Shown: positions 5,863 to 5,960 of the stretch, piece by piece | Numbering within the stretch: the stretch's first letter is position 1 | Layout of the letters: each line of letters opens with the position of its first letter | Source of the DNA: Vallitaleaceae bacterium | Lineage (GTDB): Bacteria > Bacillota > Clostridia > Lachnospirales > Vallitaleaceae | Reading direction: 5' to 3' | Assembly: GCA_027858555.1 (NCBI GenBank) | Contig: JAQICP010000401.1 | Span: 1-5,960 of the forward strand | Length of the DNA: 5,960 nucleotides | The notes under the pieces: model-generated | Databases searched by the model: none | Seen by the model: the letters and a program-made list of their open reading frames with translations, nothing else | What the model was told of the DNA's origin: nothing | Made by a program: the position numbers and the translations under genes

Positions 5863-5960
5863 TTAATATTCTTGATTAGGATGAACATATCTTGCCCGCC
5901 TAAGCTTATATGCGACTGATTTTGGTAGCCAAACTTTTCTTTCGTTACTCGAAGTCTTTG
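5863..5960 (-). CDS. Possible C-terminal fragment of an unrecognised converging gene
   Basis: On the minus strand one frame is open from the right edge to a TAA stop at 5863-5865. It gives 31 residues that include NERKVWLPKSVAYKLRRARY and end in HPNQEY. The mix of basic and aromatic residues looks more like a real protein end than noise, but 31 codons are too few for an assignment. A second minus frame is also open to the edge; it continues left across the tRNA gene to 5502 and is less credible. The gene would converge on the tRNA. Between 5790 and 5862 I see only a weak nested hairpin (GTGAT 5829-5833 with ATCAC 5857-5861, inside it AATGT 5835-5839 with ACATT 5845-5849), which might serve as its terminator. 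Confidence 0.35.
   Translation of the reverse strand, partial: KTSSNERKVWLPKSVAYKLRRARYVHPNQEY

Noticed and set aside
5502..5888. Minus-strand frame of 128 codons across the tRNA and the 3' part of the DUF3881 gene
   Set aside because: It reads through a well-formed tRNA, a terminator and a recognised gene, and has no domain that I recognise.

Overview
The window is AT-rich chromosomal DNA that looks like a Gram-positive member of the class Clostridia, most likely Lachnospiraceae or a close relative. The reasons are strong AGGAGG-type ribosome binding sites, a lipoprotein-anchored solute-binding protein, a tRNA without an encoded CCA, and a DUF3881 protein, a family I know mainly from Lachnospiraceae. 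I cannot name a genus.

Bases 1-279 are non-coding as far as I can see. They hold a near-perfect AT-rich hairpin with a T-run (116-159), probably the terminator of a gene to the left, and a ribosome binding site at 267-274. Bases 280-4179 are a three-gene operon for a CUT2-type sugar ABC importer of the ChvE-GguA-GguB (multiple monosaccharide) type: lipoprotein sugar-binding protein (280-1347), double ATP-binding protein (1441-2982) and membrane permease (3004-4179). A long hairpin without a T-run (1378-1414) sits between the binding-protein and ATPase genes. Together with the strongly biased codons of the binding-protein gene, it suggests that the receptor is made in excess over the membrane complex. 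A large compound hairpin (4224-4282) probably ends the operon. No sugar-metabolism enzyme, kinase or regulator lies in the window, so the substrate can only be inferred from family.

Bases 4180-4764 hold a small unrecognised gene of 45 codons (4438-4575) with a very good ribosome binding site, plus several inverted repeats and candidate promoters around it. Bases 4698-5789 look like one complete transcription unit: an extended -10 promoter, a DUF3881 protein (4765-5661), tRNA-Arg(CCU) beginning 8 bases after its stop (5670-5743), and an intrinsic terminator (5746-5789). At the right edge the minus strand may carry the last 31 codons of a converging gene that I do not recognise.

Overall this is mostly an ordinary housekeeping and transport region. 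The points most worth checking are the tiny gene, the protein-tRNA dicistron and the intercistronic hairpin. I found no CRISPR array, insertion sequence, phage gene or defence system.
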